Shown piece by piece: positions 1 to 9,098 of a stretch of 64,000 bases of DNA; the stretch's first letter is position 1; each line of letters opens with the position of its first letter. The notes beneath the pieces are model-generated. The model worked only from the letters and a program-made list of their open reading frames with translations. It was not told where the DNA came from and made no database searches. Origin of the DNA: Marinobacter pelagius (GTDB taxonomy: Bacteria > Pseudomonadota > Gammaproteobacteria > Pseudomonadales > Oleiphilaceae). A program made the position numbers and the translations under genes. Location of the stretch: positions 1 to 64,000 of the forward strand of contig NZ_QNRO01000012.1 in the NCBI RefSeq assembly GCF_003315345.1, in the 5' to 3' direction.

Positions 1-41
1 AGAGTAGGCTGAAGAGGATCAATCAGATAATCCGCTGAGAA

Positions 42-149
42 AGATTTTCTTCTTTACATCTTTGGCATTTTATCAACCAGAAATTCCGGATACCCAGATT
101 TTCTTCTTTACATCTTTGGCATTTTATCAACCAGAAATTCCGGATACCC
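42..149. repeat. Perfect 54-bp tandem duplication
   Basis: Two head-to-tail identical 54-bp copies (42-95 and 96-149), each starting AGATTTTCTTCTTTACATCT and ending TTCCGGATACCC. No base differs between copies, so the duplication looks recent. It is A+T-rich and lies in non-coding sequence. No coding meaning is seen. Confidence 0.95.
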
Positions 150-256
150 TTTACTTTAAGCATACGCTGGCCTCCTGAAATGGATTGGGCCGACTACTAT
201 ACGGCAAAACGTTACAACTCCAATGACATTTTTGAGAACGTACTGGAGGTGAAGAT
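150..256. other. Non-coding left edge, no supported gene
   Basis: Between the tandem duplication and the REP pair I see no convincing gene. A short open frame (ATG at 180, stop at 348-350) runs through the REP units, has no good ribosome-binding site and is probably fortuitous or a gene remnant. Confidence 0.5.
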
Positions 257-354
257 GGGGTCAGATGAAGGCTTTCATCAGACCCCAGAGCATGAAGCCA
301 CCCTCCCTGGGCTGGGCGAAAACCGGGGTCTGAAGAAAGCCTTCATCTGACCCC
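257..354. repeat. Pair of REP-like palindromes downstream of mnhG
   Basis: Two 30-bp palindromic units (257-286 and 325-354) of the form GGGGTC-AGATGAA...TTCATCT-GACCCC. They also pair with each other as a larger inverted repeat. They begin 9 bp past the mnhG stop codon on the minus strand, so they form the 3' end of the mnh transcript. The same unit recurs at 34201, 34276 and 34426. The form resembles REP/BIME sequences mobilised by REP-associated Y1 transposases; no such transposase is in the window. Confidence 0.85.
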
Positions 355-362
355 GTTTTCAA

Positions 363-695
363 TCACTGCTCCCAGGGCTTCCCCTCGGTGCCATCCATGG
401 TTTTCACCCCGATATGCATCGCCGCCTTGGCCAGGATGTTGGCACTCACCGGCGCAGTCATGAACAGGAACACGGTAATCAGCACCTCGGAAATTCCGAT
501 GCCGTCCCCCCGTGCGGTGAAATAGATCACCGAGCTGAGCATTATGGCGCCCACGCCCAGGGTGGTGGCCTTGGTGGGGCCGTGCAGCCGGGTGAAGAAA
601 TCCGGCAGGCGGGCCAGGCCGATGGCGCCGATCAGGGTAAAGGCGCCCCCGAGCAGGAGCAGGAAAGCAATGGCGTATTCGGCAAACGGATTCAT
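363..695 (-). CDS. mnhG: Na+/H+ antiporter subunit G (MnhG/MrpG)
   Basis: Small membrane subunit (110 aa) of the multisubunit Mrp sodium/proton antiporter in the inner membrane. The protein has three hydrophobic segments and the family-typical stretch GLARLPDFFTRLHGPTKATT followed by LGVGAIML. It is the last gene of the operon, starting 9 bp after the mnhF stop, with REP palindromes directly behind it. Length is normal for the family. The complex exports Na+ for protons, as expected in a marine organism. Confidence 0.93.
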   Translation of the reverse strand: MNPFAEYAIAFLLLLGGAFTLIGAIGLARLPDFFTRLHGPTKATTLGVGAIMLSSVIYFTARGDGIGISEVLITVFLFMTAPVSANILAKAAMHIGVKTMDGTEGKPWEQ

Positions 696-704
696 AAGGC
701 TCTC

Positions 705-974
705 CTATTCGATCACGCTGCCGCGCTTGAGGTACTTGGCCATGGCGACGGTACCGACGAAGCCCATGACCGCGATCAGCAGGGCCGACTCGAGGTACAT
801 GCGGGTGCCCAGGGTAATGCCCAGGAGAATGATCAGCGCGATCGCATTGATGTAAAGGGTATCCAGCGCCAATACTCGGTCGGGCGCATCCGGCCCCTTG
901 ATCAGGCGATACACGTTCAGCAGGGCAGCCAAGGTAACCATGGCGATGGTGATGTAGAGGGCAATGGTGATCAT
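705..974 (-). CDS. mnhF: Na+/H+ antiporter subunit F (MnhF/MrpF)
   Basis: 89-aa inner-membrane subunit with three predicted helices. The family motif is visible as RLIKGPDAPDRVLALDTL after the first helix. The start overlaps the mnhE stop by four bases (ATGA), which supports translational coupling. MrpF subunits assemble with E and G in the minor part of the Mrp complex. Confidence 0.93.
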   Translation of the reverse strand: MITIALYITIAMVTLAALLNVYRLIKGPDAPDRVLALDTLYINAIALIILLGITLGTRMYLESALLIAVMGFVGTVAMAKYLKRGSVIE

Positions 975-1459
975 TTGAACATCTCCAGCAGAGGCTGTTC
1001 ATAGCGTTTTCGGATGGTGTTGATCACTTCCTGTTCATCCTCGGTGTCCAGGGCATGAATCAGCAACAGGCGCTGGTCGTCACTGACGTCGGCGCTGACC
1101 GTACCGGGCGTCAGGGAAATGGTGCTGGCGAGAATGGAAATGGCCAGGGGATGCTCCAGTTCCAGCGGGTAGCAGACGAACGCCGGGCGCGGCTTGCGCG
1201 GACTGATGATCAGTGCCGCAACCTCGAAGCTGGCAATGACAATGTCCTTGAGCACCCGGACCAGATACTTTGGCATCAGCCAGAACCGCATGAATGCAGG
1301 TGGTTCCGGCCAGAATCCCTGGGTCAGTTGCGGGATCCCCCATGCCAGGATCAAGCCGAGCACGAGGCTACCGCCGCTGATGCCGTCACTCAGGAATTGC
1401 CAGGTGACAAACAGGATCAGGCTGAGCCAGGGCTGGGGAAAACTCAGTCGGTCAAGCAT
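971..1459 (-). CDS. mnhE: Na+/H+ antiporter subunit E (MnhE/MrpE)
   Basis: 162-aa subunit with two or three N-terminal membrane segments and a soluble C-terminal domain. It carries the family pattern LANSISLTPGT-like as ILASTISLTPGTVSADV, then LLIHALD. Its start codon shares one base with the mnhD stop and its stop overlaps the mnhF start, so it sits in a tightly coupled operon. Confidence 0.93.
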   Translation of the reverse strand: MLDRLSFPQPWLSLILFVTWQFLSDGISGGSLVLGLILAWGIPQLTQGFWPEPPAFMRFWLMPKYLVRVLKDIVIASFEVAALIISPRKPRPAFVCYPLELEHPLAISILASTISLTPGTVSADVSDDQRLLLIHALDTEDEQEVINTIRKRYEQPLLEMFK

Positions 1460-2976
1460 CAGTTCTCCTCCCCGACCATCGGAATCTGCAGGATTTCCAG
1501 GTAGGCCGCACGGTTCTGCAGCTGGGCTGCTGTCGCGTTGGTGTATTCGTTGATCGGGCCCGCGAAGGCAACGATCACCAGGCTCAGGCCAACCAGGGCG
1601 CCGGTAGCCGCCCGCAGGTTACCCCCTAGCGGTTTTGGCTCCTCGATATGGCCGTCAACGGTTCGCCAGAAGACAATGCTGCCGGCACGGCTGTAGGCGA
1701 TTATGGTAAAGAAGCTGCCAATGATCAGCACTGACCAGAGCCACGCCATTTCAGGCCCGGAGGTCACTGAGTTGAGGATCAGCAGCTTGCCAAAGAAGCC
1801 ACTCAGTGGCGGCAAGCCCGCGGCCGCCACTGCACCGATCAGGAACAGCACGCTGATCAGCGTGCGGTGACGCATGCGCGGCGCTGTCACAATCTTGTCC
1901 AGGGCACTGCCGCGCTGACTGGCCACCAGCTCCGCCACCAGGAACAGCCCGGCGACGGTCCAGGTGGTGCTGAGCAGATAGAACAGTGCTGCCGAGATAG
2001 CCTCCTCGGAACCCAGCGCGATGGGGGCCAGCAGCGTTCCGACCGAGATGATGACCTGCCAGGCCACGAGAGTCTTCAGGCTCTGGGCGCCCAGGGCACC
2101 GACCACACCCATGATCAGGGTGATCAGCGCCAACGGGAACAGCCAGTCCATGCCCAGGTTGGCCAGCGCTCCGGCGTCGTCGCCGAATATCAGCAGGTAA
2201 ACCCGCAGGATTGCGTAGATGCCAACCTTGGTCATCACCGCAAACAGAGCGGCCACCGGTGCAGTGGCACGGGCGTAGGCTCTGGGCAGCCAGAAACTCA
2301 GGGGCAGGAGGGCGGCTTTGAGGGCGAACACCACCAGCAGCATCATGCCGCCGGCCTTGACCAGCTCCAGTTCCTCGCCGGAGAGCAGCAGCACCCGGAT
2401 GGCCAGGTCAGCCATGTTGAGTGTGCCGGTAACGCTGTAGATCATGCCGACACTGATCAGGAAGACGGCCGAGCCCACCAGGTTGAGCACCACGTAATGC
2501 AGGCCCGGAACCGTCCGCGCGGTACCGCCACCATGCATCAGCAGGCCATAGGAGGCGATCAGCAACACCTCGAAGGCCACGAACAGGTTGAACAGATCGC
2601 CGGTCATGAACGCGATGTTCAGCCCCATCAGCTGAAACAGGAACAGGCCATGGAACTGACGGTTGCCCTCATCGGCGCCACCGATGGAGAACAGGTGGGC
2701 AAACAGGGCCAGGACGGCGGTCATCACCAGCATCATTGCCGCCAGTCGGTCCAGAACCAGAACAATACCGAACGGCGGTTGCCAGTTACCGAACGCATAC
2801 AGCCGGTAGCTGCCGTCATTGGCCATCACCAGAAGCACGATGGTGGAAACCAGCAGGAGTACGGTGGTGCCAAGCGCCAGGGTGCGCCGCAGGCTGATCG
2901 GGGCGTAACCCATGAACGCCTGCAGGACGCCCCCGAGCAGGGGAATCAGAATCGGAGCGATAAGCCAGTGGTTCAT
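1459..2976 (-). CDS. mnhD: Na+/H+ antiporter subunit D (MnhD/MrpD)
   Basis: 505-aa polytopic membrane protein related to the proton-pumping NuoM/NuoN subunits of complex I. About 14 hydrophobic segments are visible. The conserved antiporter-like features include FVAFEVLLIASYGLL in the first third and KAALLPLSFWLPRAYARATAP with the channel lysine and the W-L-P-A-P pattern. It overlaps mnhC by four bases. MrpD and MrpA form the two ion-translocating modules. Confidence 0.95.
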   Translation of the reverse strand: MNHWLIAPILIPLLGGVLQAFMGYAPISLRRTLALGTTVLLLVSTIVLLVMANDGSYRLYAFGNWQPPFGIVLVLDRLAAMMLVMTAVLALFAHLFSIGGADEGNRQFHGLFLFQLMGLNIAFMTGDLFNLFVAFEVLLIASYGLLMHGGGTARTVPGLHYVVLNLVGSAVFLISVGMIYSVTGTLNMADLAIRVLLLSGEELELVKAGGMMLLVVFALKAALLPLSFWLPRAYARATAPVAALFAVMTKVGIYAILRVYLLIFGDDAGALANLGMDWLFPLALITLIMGVVGALGAQSLKTLVAWQVIISVGTLLAPIALGSEEAISAALFYLLSTTWTVAGLFLVAELVASQRGSALDKIVTAPRMRHRTLISVLFLIGAVAAAGLPPLSGFFGKLLILNSVTSGPEMAWLWSVLIIGSFFTIIAYSRAGSIVFWRTVDGHIEEPKPLGGNLRAATGALVGLSLVIVAFAGPINEYTNATAAQLQNRAAYLEILQIPMVGEEN

Positions 2977-3344
2977 TGACTGCGTTCCTCCTCGCTTTTC
3001 TGCTCCGGTTTTTCTGGTCGTTCGCCCTGACGGCCGTCCACATGGTCGTCCTCGTTATCCGCAAGATTTCTCAGGGACAACACAACCACAAAGGCGGTCA
3101 TGGCAAAGCCGATCACGATGGCGGTGAGTACCAGCGCCTGGGGCAGGGGATCGGAGTAGCTTTCCGTGCTGCCCAGGATAGGCTGGCCACCCGTCGTCAG
3201 CCGTCCGCTGGAGAACAGGAAAAGATTGACGCCATAGGAAATGAGCGTCAGCCCCACCACCACCGGGAATGTCCGGGCCCGCAGTAACAGGTATACGCCC
3301 GAGGAGGTCAGGGCGCCGATGACAAGCGCGAAGACAAGCTCCAT
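2973..3344 (-). CDS. mnhC: Na+/H+ antiporter subunit C (MnhC/MrpC)
   Basis: 123-aa subunit homologous to NuoK. Three hydrophobic helices are followed by a charged tail (last ~20 residues rich in E, K and R). The stretch DPLPQALVLTAIVIGFAMTAF is family-typical. The start overlaps the mnhA stop by one base and the stop overlaps the mnhD start by four. Confidence 0.94.
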   Translation of the reverse strand: MELVFALVIGALTSSGVYLLLRARTFPVVVGLTLISYGVNLFLFSSGRLTTGGQPILGSTESYSDPLPQALVLTAIVIGFAMTAFVVVLSLRNLADNEDDHVDGRQGERPEKPEQKSEEERSQ

Positions 3345-6145
3345 TACACACCCTCCTTCTTGGGCTTGATGGCGGAGTGGGGTGACAGCCGGCCAATGCT
3401 GACAAGGGCCAGCAGTGTGGCGCCGATAACCGTCAGGTAGACGCCGAGATCAAACACCAGAGCCGAGGCCACCTCGAACTTGCCCACCACCGGCCAGGTG
3501 ATGTACCCGAAGGTAGAGGTCAGGAACGGATAGCCGAAGGCCAGGCTGCCGGCACCGGCAATGATCGCGAACAACAGACCAAGGCCGATCACGTTGTGGT
3601 ACTTGATTCCGATCCGCTCCTGGGTCCAGACCATACCGCTGGCAATGTACTGGAGGATCAGGGCCACGGAGGTGATCAGGCCAGCGATAAAACCACCACC
3701 CGGAAGGTTGTGGCCGCGCAGGAAGATGAACGCCGAAATCATCAGTGCCAGCGGCAGCATCGGCCGGGCAATCTGCTTGAGCATCATCGGATGGGCATCC
3801 CGGGTCCAGGGGTGGCCCATACCATCGCCCGGAGGCGGCGTCAGGGCGGTATTCTTGAGCATGGCGTAGATCCCCAGGGCGGCAATCGCCAGCACCGTGA
3901 TCTCGCCCAGGGTATCGAAGCCCCGGAAGTCCACCAGGATAACATTCACCACGTTGGTGCCGCCCCCGCCGGTTTTACTGTTCTCCAGGAAGAAGTCGGA
4001 AATCGAAGTGAAGGGCTGGGTCAGCATGGCCAGGGTAACGAGGGTCATACCGATGCCGGCAATGAGGGCGATGAAGGCGTCGCGGGTGCGCTGACCCCGG
4101 GTGCTTTCCAGCGGCGTCCAGGATGGCATGTAGAACAGGGCCAGCATCAGCAGCACGATGGTGACCACCTCCACGGACAACTGCGTCATGGCCAGGTCCG
4201 GGGCCGAGAACCGGGCGAAGGCGAGTGCCACGATCAGCCCCACCACGCTGAGCAGCACCAGGGCGTAGAAACGCTCCCGGTGCAGGAAGGCGGTCAGCAG
4301 CGCGCACACGATCAATACTCCCGCCGCGATCGCGGTGGGAGGGTCAACGGGGCTCAGCCCCAGCTCGCCGACGAAGATGCCCACATTCATCAGGGGCGCT
4401 GCGGCCACGGCAATGACGCTCAGTACGAGCAACAGGGCGTAGCGTTGCAGGGAGCCGTTCTCGATACGGGCGGTCAGCTCATGGGAGAAGGTTGCAAGCC
4501 GTGACACCACCGCTTCGAACACGGCTTTCTCATCAATTTCCTTGAACCGGGCATGGAAATCGAAGAAGCGCTGGCGCTGGGTATACATCAGCAGACCACC
4601 GAAGAAGGCGACAAAACTCATCAGCAGCGGCAGGTTCAGGCCGTGAATCACGGCGAGTTTGTAGTCCGGCACCTCGCCACCGAGGGTGGCAGAGGCCGCA
4701 GAGTAGAGTAAGGGGCCCACTGAAATTGCCGGGAACATGCCCACCATCACGCAGGCAAATACCAGGATTTCCACCGGGATCTTCATGTAGCGGGGTGGCT
4801 CATGGGGTGGATACACCGGCAGGTCCACCGGCTTGCCATTGAAGAATACGTCGTGAATGAAACGCGCCGAATAGGCCACCGCGAAGATGCCGGCCAGGGT
4901 CGCCACGATCGGCGGCAACCAGGCCCAGAGCCCGGGCAGGTTCAGTTCCAGGGACTCGGCAAAGAACATCTCCTTGCTCAGGAAGCCGTTCAGCAGCGGT
5001 ACGCCCGCCATTGACGATGCCGCCACCATGGCCAGAGTGGCGGTGTGGGGCATGTAGCGCCAGAGCCCGTTGATCCTGCGCATGTCCCGGGTGCCGGTTT
5101 CATGGTCGATGATACCGGCTGCCATGAACAGCGAGGCCTTGAAGGTGGCGTGGTTTATCACGTGGAAGACCGCGGCCACGGCTGCCAGCTGGGTGCCCAT
5201 GCCGAACAGCAGGGTGATCAGGCCCAGATGACTGACCGTGGAATAGGCCAGCAGCCCCTTGAGATCGTGCTTGAACATGGCGATATACGCGCCGATCAGC
5301 AGGGTCGCCATCCCGGTGAAGCTCACCATGTAGAACCACTGTTCAGTACCCGCGAGCGCCGGATACAACCGGGCCAACAGGAATACACCGGCCTTTACCA
5401 TGGTGGCCGAGTGCAGGTAGGCGGAAACCGGCGTCGGCGCCTGCATGGCGTGGGGCAGCCAGAAGTGGAACGGGAACTGGGCCGACTTGGTGAAGGCGCC
5501 AAGCAGCACTAGCGTCAGCGCCACCGGATACATGGCGTGGGCCTTGATCTGGTCGCCGGCAGCAAGAACGTCGTCGAGCTCGAAGCTGCCGACGATGTTG
5601 CCTATGATCAGGATGCCGGCCAGCAGCGCCAAGCCACCGCCTCCGGTGACCGCCAGGGCCATCCGGGCGCCGCGGCGGGCATCCTGCTTGTGGGTCCAGT
5701 AACTGATCAGCAGGAACGACACCAGACTGGTGATCTCCCAGAAAATCAGCATCAGCAACAGGTTGCTCGACATCACGATGCCCAGCATCGAGCCCTTGAA
5801 GCAGAGCAGCAGCGCGTAGAACTTGGCGATGTTCTCCTTCGGCTTCAGGTAATAGCGGGCATACAGGATGATCAGCAACCCGATGACCAGAATCAGCAAG
5901 GCAAACAGCAGCGCGAGGCCGTCCAGGCGAAAGCTGAGCGAGATGCCAAGGGCCGGCAGCCACTCCTGGTGGAACAGAACGTAGCCACCGTCGGCTAACA
6001 CCTGCCAGTTCGGGTAGAGCGCGGCCAGTGCGATCAGGGCCGGAACGGAAGAGGCAATAGCAATTGCTGTTCGCCCCCCCTGGGCGAACAGGGGCGCGGC
6101 AATCGCCCCCAGGAAAGGCAGTAAAACAACCAGCGGTAGCGACAT
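3344..6145 (-). CDS. mnhA: Fused Na+/H+ antiporter subunit A/B (MnhA-MnhB)
   Basis: 933-aa polytopic protein and the first gene of the operon. The N-terminal ~700 residues are the NuoL-like MrpA module, with GAFTKSAQFPFHFWLPHAMQ then APTPVSAYLHSATMVKAG. The C-terminal ~200 residues correspond to MrpB (FIFLRGHNLPGGGFIAGL). The A-B fusion is the arrangement known from Pseudomonas and related group 2 Mrp operons, so six genes encode seven subunit functions. A Shine-Dalgarno GAGG lies a few bases before the start. It conducts cations and protons across the inner membrane. Confidence 0.96.
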   Translation of the reverse strand: MSLPLVVLLPFLGAIAAPLFAQGGRTAIAIASSVPALIALAALYPNWQVLADGGYVLFHQEWLPALGISLSFRLDGLALLFALLILVIGLLIILYARYYLKPKENIAKFYALLLCFKGSMLGIVMSSNLLLMLIFWEITSLVSFLLISYWTHKQDARRGARMALAVTGGGGLALLAGILIIGNIVGSFELDDVLAAGDQIKAHAMYPVALTLVLLGAFTKSAQFPFHFWLPHAMQAPTPVSAYLHSATMVKAGVFLLARLYPALAGTEQWFYMVSFTGMATLLIGAYIAMFKHDLKGLLAYSTVSHLGLITLLFGMGTQLAAVAAVFHVINHATFKASLFMAAGIIDHETGTRDMRRINGLWRYMPHTATLAMVAASSMAGVPLLNGFLSKEMFFAESLELNLPGLWAWLPPIVATLAGIFAVAYSARFIHDVFFNGKPVDLPVYPPHEPPRYMKIPVEILVFACVMVGMFPAISVGPLLYSAASATLGGEVPDYKLAVIHGLNLPLLMSFVAFFGGLLMYTQRQRFFDFHARFKEIDEKAVFEAVVSRLATFSHELTARIENGSLQRYALLLVLSVIAVAAAPLMNVGIFVGELGLSPVDPPTAIAAGVLIVCALLTAFLHRERFYALVLLSVVGLIVALAFARFSAPDLAMTQLSVEVVTIVLLMLALFYMPSWTPLESTRGQRTRDAFIALIAGIGMTLVTLAMLTQPFTSISDFFLENSKTGGGGTNVVNVILVDFRGFDTLGEITVLAIAALGIYAMLKNTALTPPPGDGMGHPWTRDAHPMMLKQIARPMLPLALMISAFIFLRGHNLPGGGFIAGLITSVALILQYIASGMVWTQERIGIKYHNVIGLGLLFAIIAGAGSLAFGYPFLTSTFGYITWPVVGKFEVASALVFDLGVYLTVIGATLLALVSIGRLSPHSAIKPKKEGV

Positions 6146-6548
6146 CGCAACCTCGTTATCGGTTTTTTCTTCTAGTATGGAAAAAGTCGTGTGTGCAGAA
6201 GTCTAGCCTCCGGACGCGGAACCTGCATGGCATAAAAGGCAGCAGGAATACGCGGGAAGCCCGGGATCAGATGAAGGGCGGATCCGGGAAATAGGGCAGA
6301 CGACCGCGGTGGAGGGCGATATCAGCCGTTACAGGCGGGCGAATGGTCTGTTTGCAGCCGAAGGACCTTTCGGTCATTGGTTGCTCCGTCAGTCAAACTT
6401 GGAAACCGATGATACGTGCCCGAGGGGCTAGGTCAAGTCACATTGTGATTAATCAATTCTATCAACCCTTCTCAAGCATTAATAAAGGTTGCTGGGAAAA
6501 TGGCTGCCTCGCTAGAATATCGGTTCTGTATCTCTTGCCTGAGGTTCT
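6146..6548. other. Divergent intergenic region, mnh promoter side
   Basis: 403 bp between the mnh operon (minus) and the CNNM-type gene (plus). It should hold both promoters. I see an A+T-rich stretch around 6430-6500 but no operator or hairpin I would defend. Confidence 0.5.
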
Positions 6549-7568
6549 ATGACACTGCTGATCGCGTTTGCGGTTATTTCCATCGGCTTTTCCTTTCTCT
6601 GTTCCATACTCGAGGCTTCATTGCTGTCGGTCACGCCGAGCTACATAGCCTCATTGAAAAAGGACAATCACGCTCTATTCCTCAAGCTGAGGAAGCTCAA
6701 GAGCGACATCGACGATCCTCTGGCGGCCATACTCACCCTCAACACCATCGCCCACACTGCTGGTGCGACGGGGGTCGGTGCCTAGGTGGCGGTGGTTTTC
6801 GGAGAGGCCTGGCTCGGGGCGGCATCTGCTCTGATGACCCTTGCCATCCTGATCCTGTCCGAAATTATCCCGAAAACCATTGGTGCCAAATACTGGCGTG
6901 CTCTGGCGCCAAGGCTCCCGGCGCTACTGGGCTTGCTGATGACCTCACTCAAGCCGTTCATCTGGCTGTCGAAGATGATCACCCGCCGCATCGCGGCCGG
7001 TGAGGATGACACCGACATCCGTGGTGAAATCAGCGCCCTGGCCGAAATCGGCCGGGACCAGCAGGCCCTGGATGAAGACGAACGGCGGATCATCCAGAAC
7101 GTACTGCGCTTCCATGAAATCAAGGTCAGTGGCGTGATGACGCCGCGGACGGTGTGCAAGTTCATCTCCCCGGAGATGACGGTGCCGGAATTCCGGGAGC
7201 AGGTGCGCAAATCCCCTTTCTCCCGTTACCCGGTCATCGACGAGGAAGGCGAAGCGTTGGGGTACCTGCACCGCTCCGACCTGATTTCACTCCCGGATGA
7301 TGCCGACCTGATGCAACACCTTCGAACCATCAAGCGGGTCAAGGGCAATACCAACATCGAATATCTGTTCTCCGACATGTTGCGGGAGCGGCAGCACATT
7401 GCGATTGTTTACGACGAGCTGGGAACCTGGCTGGGAATAGTGACGCTGGAGGACATATTGGAGACGCTTTTGGGCACCGAAATCATGGACGAAACCGACA
7501 ACGTCTCCAACCTTCGCCGGTATGCCAAACAGCGTTGGAGCCGGCGACTGCGCAAAATGGGATCCTGA
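6549..7568 (+). pseudogene. CNNM/CorC-type (DUF21 + CBS) membrane protein, interrupted by amber stop
   Basis: The frame encodes a DUF21 transmembrane domain followed by two CBS domains (VSGVMTPRTVCKFISPEM..., then RQHIAIVYDELGTWLGIVTLEDI). This is the layout of CNNM/hemolysin-C-like proteins linked to divalent cation transport. After 78 codons there is TAG at 6783-6785, in the conserved sequence NTIAHTAGATGVGA*VAVVFGEAW. The reading frame continues without any shift to 7568. Family members usually have Gln at this position, so one CAG-to-TAG change explains the break. The remaining 260 codons begin with GTG directly after the stop, without a good ribosome-binding site. It could be a recent pseudogene, a suppressed amber codon or a sequencing error. 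Confidence 0.85.
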
Positions 7569-7587
7569 GGGGACCCGCCGACCGGCG

Positions 7588-7752
7588 TCAGCGGATCGAC
7601 TTCAGCGCCGAGAAAATCGCCTCCGCCTCGGCTTCAAGTACCTGACAGCGCAAGGGATTGCCTTGCTGCAGTGCCCGGGCGAGTTGTTTCTGCTTCAAAT
7701 CATAGAGCCGGCTGAGGACATCCGCCCGACCCGGCTTGGATGGTGCGTTCAT
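7588..7752 (-). CDS. Small conserved-looking protein, function unknown
   Basis: A 54-aa frame starting MNAPSKPGRADVLSRLYDLK and ending EAIFSALKSIR. It is charged and helical-looking with no membrane segment. A purine-rich GTAGCATTCC stretch precedes the ATG but the ribosome-binding site is weak. It is convergent with the interrupted CNNM gene, 19 bp away. I do not recognise the family; coding nature is likely but not proven. Confidence 0.5.
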   Translation of the reverse strand: MNAPSKPGRADVLSRLYDLKQKQLARALQQGNPLRCQVLEAEAEAIFSALKSIR

Positions 7753-7866
7753 GGAATGCTACCTCCCCACGTGAACACCCTGTGTCAATAATCTTTACGA
7801 TTGACAGTGCCTGATGGCCCTTACTCAGATTAGATGCATAACATGGGCCAGTGTTACACCTCTCAG

Positions 7867-8859
7867 TCAGCGCCCAAACCTTGCCCGATAGGCTCCCGGA
7901 GCCAACCCGGTATGCTTCCGGAACAAGCGGCTGAAGGAGCTGGCATCCTCGTACCCCACGCGCCTTACAACACTCTCCACCGGCTCCCGGGAAGACTCCA
8001 GTAGCTCCCGCGCATTCTCGATCCGCAGAACCTGCAGATAACCGACCGGCGTCTCCCCGGTTGCGGCCTTGAAACGTCGCATCAGAGACCGCTCCGTCAG
8101 CCCCGCCCTGTTCGCCATTTCCTGCATTGTGATCATTTGATGAAAATGCCCGTCCAGCCAGTCCTGTAATTTCAGAATAGCCCCATCCGAATGATAGCGC
8201 CGCGCCTGCAAAGCCCCGTACGGCGCCTGACTCGTCCTGCCGGCATCAATTACAAACGCCTTCGACAGTTCCCGCGCTACCTGCGCCCCGGCAAACCGCT
8301 CAACCAGATACACCCCGAGATCCCACCAGGCCATTCCACCTCCGGCACAGGCTACCGGACCATCCACCGTCACCAGCTTCTCCGGATTCAGGCGAACCCC
8401 GGGGTACCGCTCACAAAACTTCCTGCTGAACCCCCAATGCGTCGTGGCCTCCCGCCCCTCCAAAAGCCCGGCCTCGGCCAGAAAAAACGCACCGGTACAG
8501 TTGCTGGCAATACTGACCGTGCCCGAATCCCTGTCCCGGAACTGGTCAAGCCAGCTAATCAAAGCGGGGTTATCGGCCAGCACTTTCTCAATGGGGGCAC
8601 CAATGGTAGGGATAATGACCAGATCGTTACCAATCGATGATGACCGATCATTCCAGGCGCCATCGCTGAGCAGGGTAAGCCCGTTTATGCATTTGCAGGG
8701 CTTGCCGTCGAAAGTCAGCAGTCGGGTTTTGAAATAATGGTTAGGTTTTTCGCCATGAATACGCGCCCAGGTTACGCCGGCCAAGCGGAATAAATCGATT
8801 ACACCGGTAATTGCACTGGCAAGAGCTCCGTCAAATCCGACTATAGAAACAGTTTGCAT
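7867..8859 (-). CDS. GlxA-type AraC family transcriptional regulator
   Basis: 330-aa regulator. The N-terminal ~190 residues form a DJ-1/PfpI-like amidotransferase-fold domain, with the nucleophile-elbow region ASNCTGAFFLAEAGLL. The C-terminal ~100 residues hold two AraC helix-turn-helix motifs (MQEMANRAGLTERSLMRRFK, and the VVRRVGYEDASSFSRLFRKH region). The start MQTVSIVGFDG at 8859 is preferred over an upstream frame extension that would run into the palindromic element. It is divergent from the acyl-CoA dehydrogenase gene and may control it; this is inferred from position only. Confidence 0.88.
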   Translation of the reverse strand: MQTVSIVGFDGALASAITGVIDLFRLAGVTWARIHGEKPNHYFKTRLLTFDGKPCKCINGLTLLSDGAWNDRSSSIGNDLVIIPTIGAPIEKVLADNPALISWLDQFRDRDSGTVSIASNCTGAFFLAEAGLLEGREATTHWGFSRKFCERYPGVRLNPEKLVTVDGPVACAGGGMAWWDLGVYLVERFAGAQVARELSKAFVIDAGRTSQAPYGALQARRYHSDGAILKLQDWLDGHFHQMITMQEMANRAGLTERSLMRRFKAATGETPVGYLQVLRIENARELLESSREPVESVVRRVGYEDASSFSRLFRKHTGLAPGAYRARFGR

Positions 8860-8883
8860 TCGGCCTCCGATGGAGGGGCTCGG

Positions 8884-8977
8884 TGGAAGGATCTCTCCTG
8901 AAACTGTGTGCAGCAAGGATGCTGCACTCAAGCCTACAGGGACGTATTCACGGCGTGTTTCAGGAGAGATCCTTCCA
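8884..8977. repeat. Variable-arm palindromic element, subfamily A, copy 1
   Basis: A perfect 21-bp inverted repeat (8884-8904 with 8957-8977) encloses an inner hairpin TGCAGC-aagga(t)-GCTGCA and a core CCTACAGGGACGTATTCAC. Arms end GAAAC/GTTTC. It lies between divergent genes, 25 bp from the regulator start, so it cannot be a simple terminator. It shares architecture but not arm sequence with the element at 11699 and the six in the atu region. Confidence 0.88.
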
Positions 8978-9098
8978 GTGAGACCCGGGCGGTCTTATAA
9001 GGCAGTTGGCGGTATTCACCAAGAATATGTCAGAAATGCCGGTTCCAACACAACCACCGGTTATGCGAATCTAGGCAGCAATAAACAGGAGACCCAGA

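Noticed and set aside
180..350. 56-codon frame at the left edge
   Set aside because: It reads through two REP palindromes and has no ribosome-binding site.
1867..2979. 370-aa plus-strand frame opposite mnhD
   Set aside because: Its Q/H/G-rich translation is the complement of a strongly conserved membrane protein gene; no ribosome-binding site or family resemblance.
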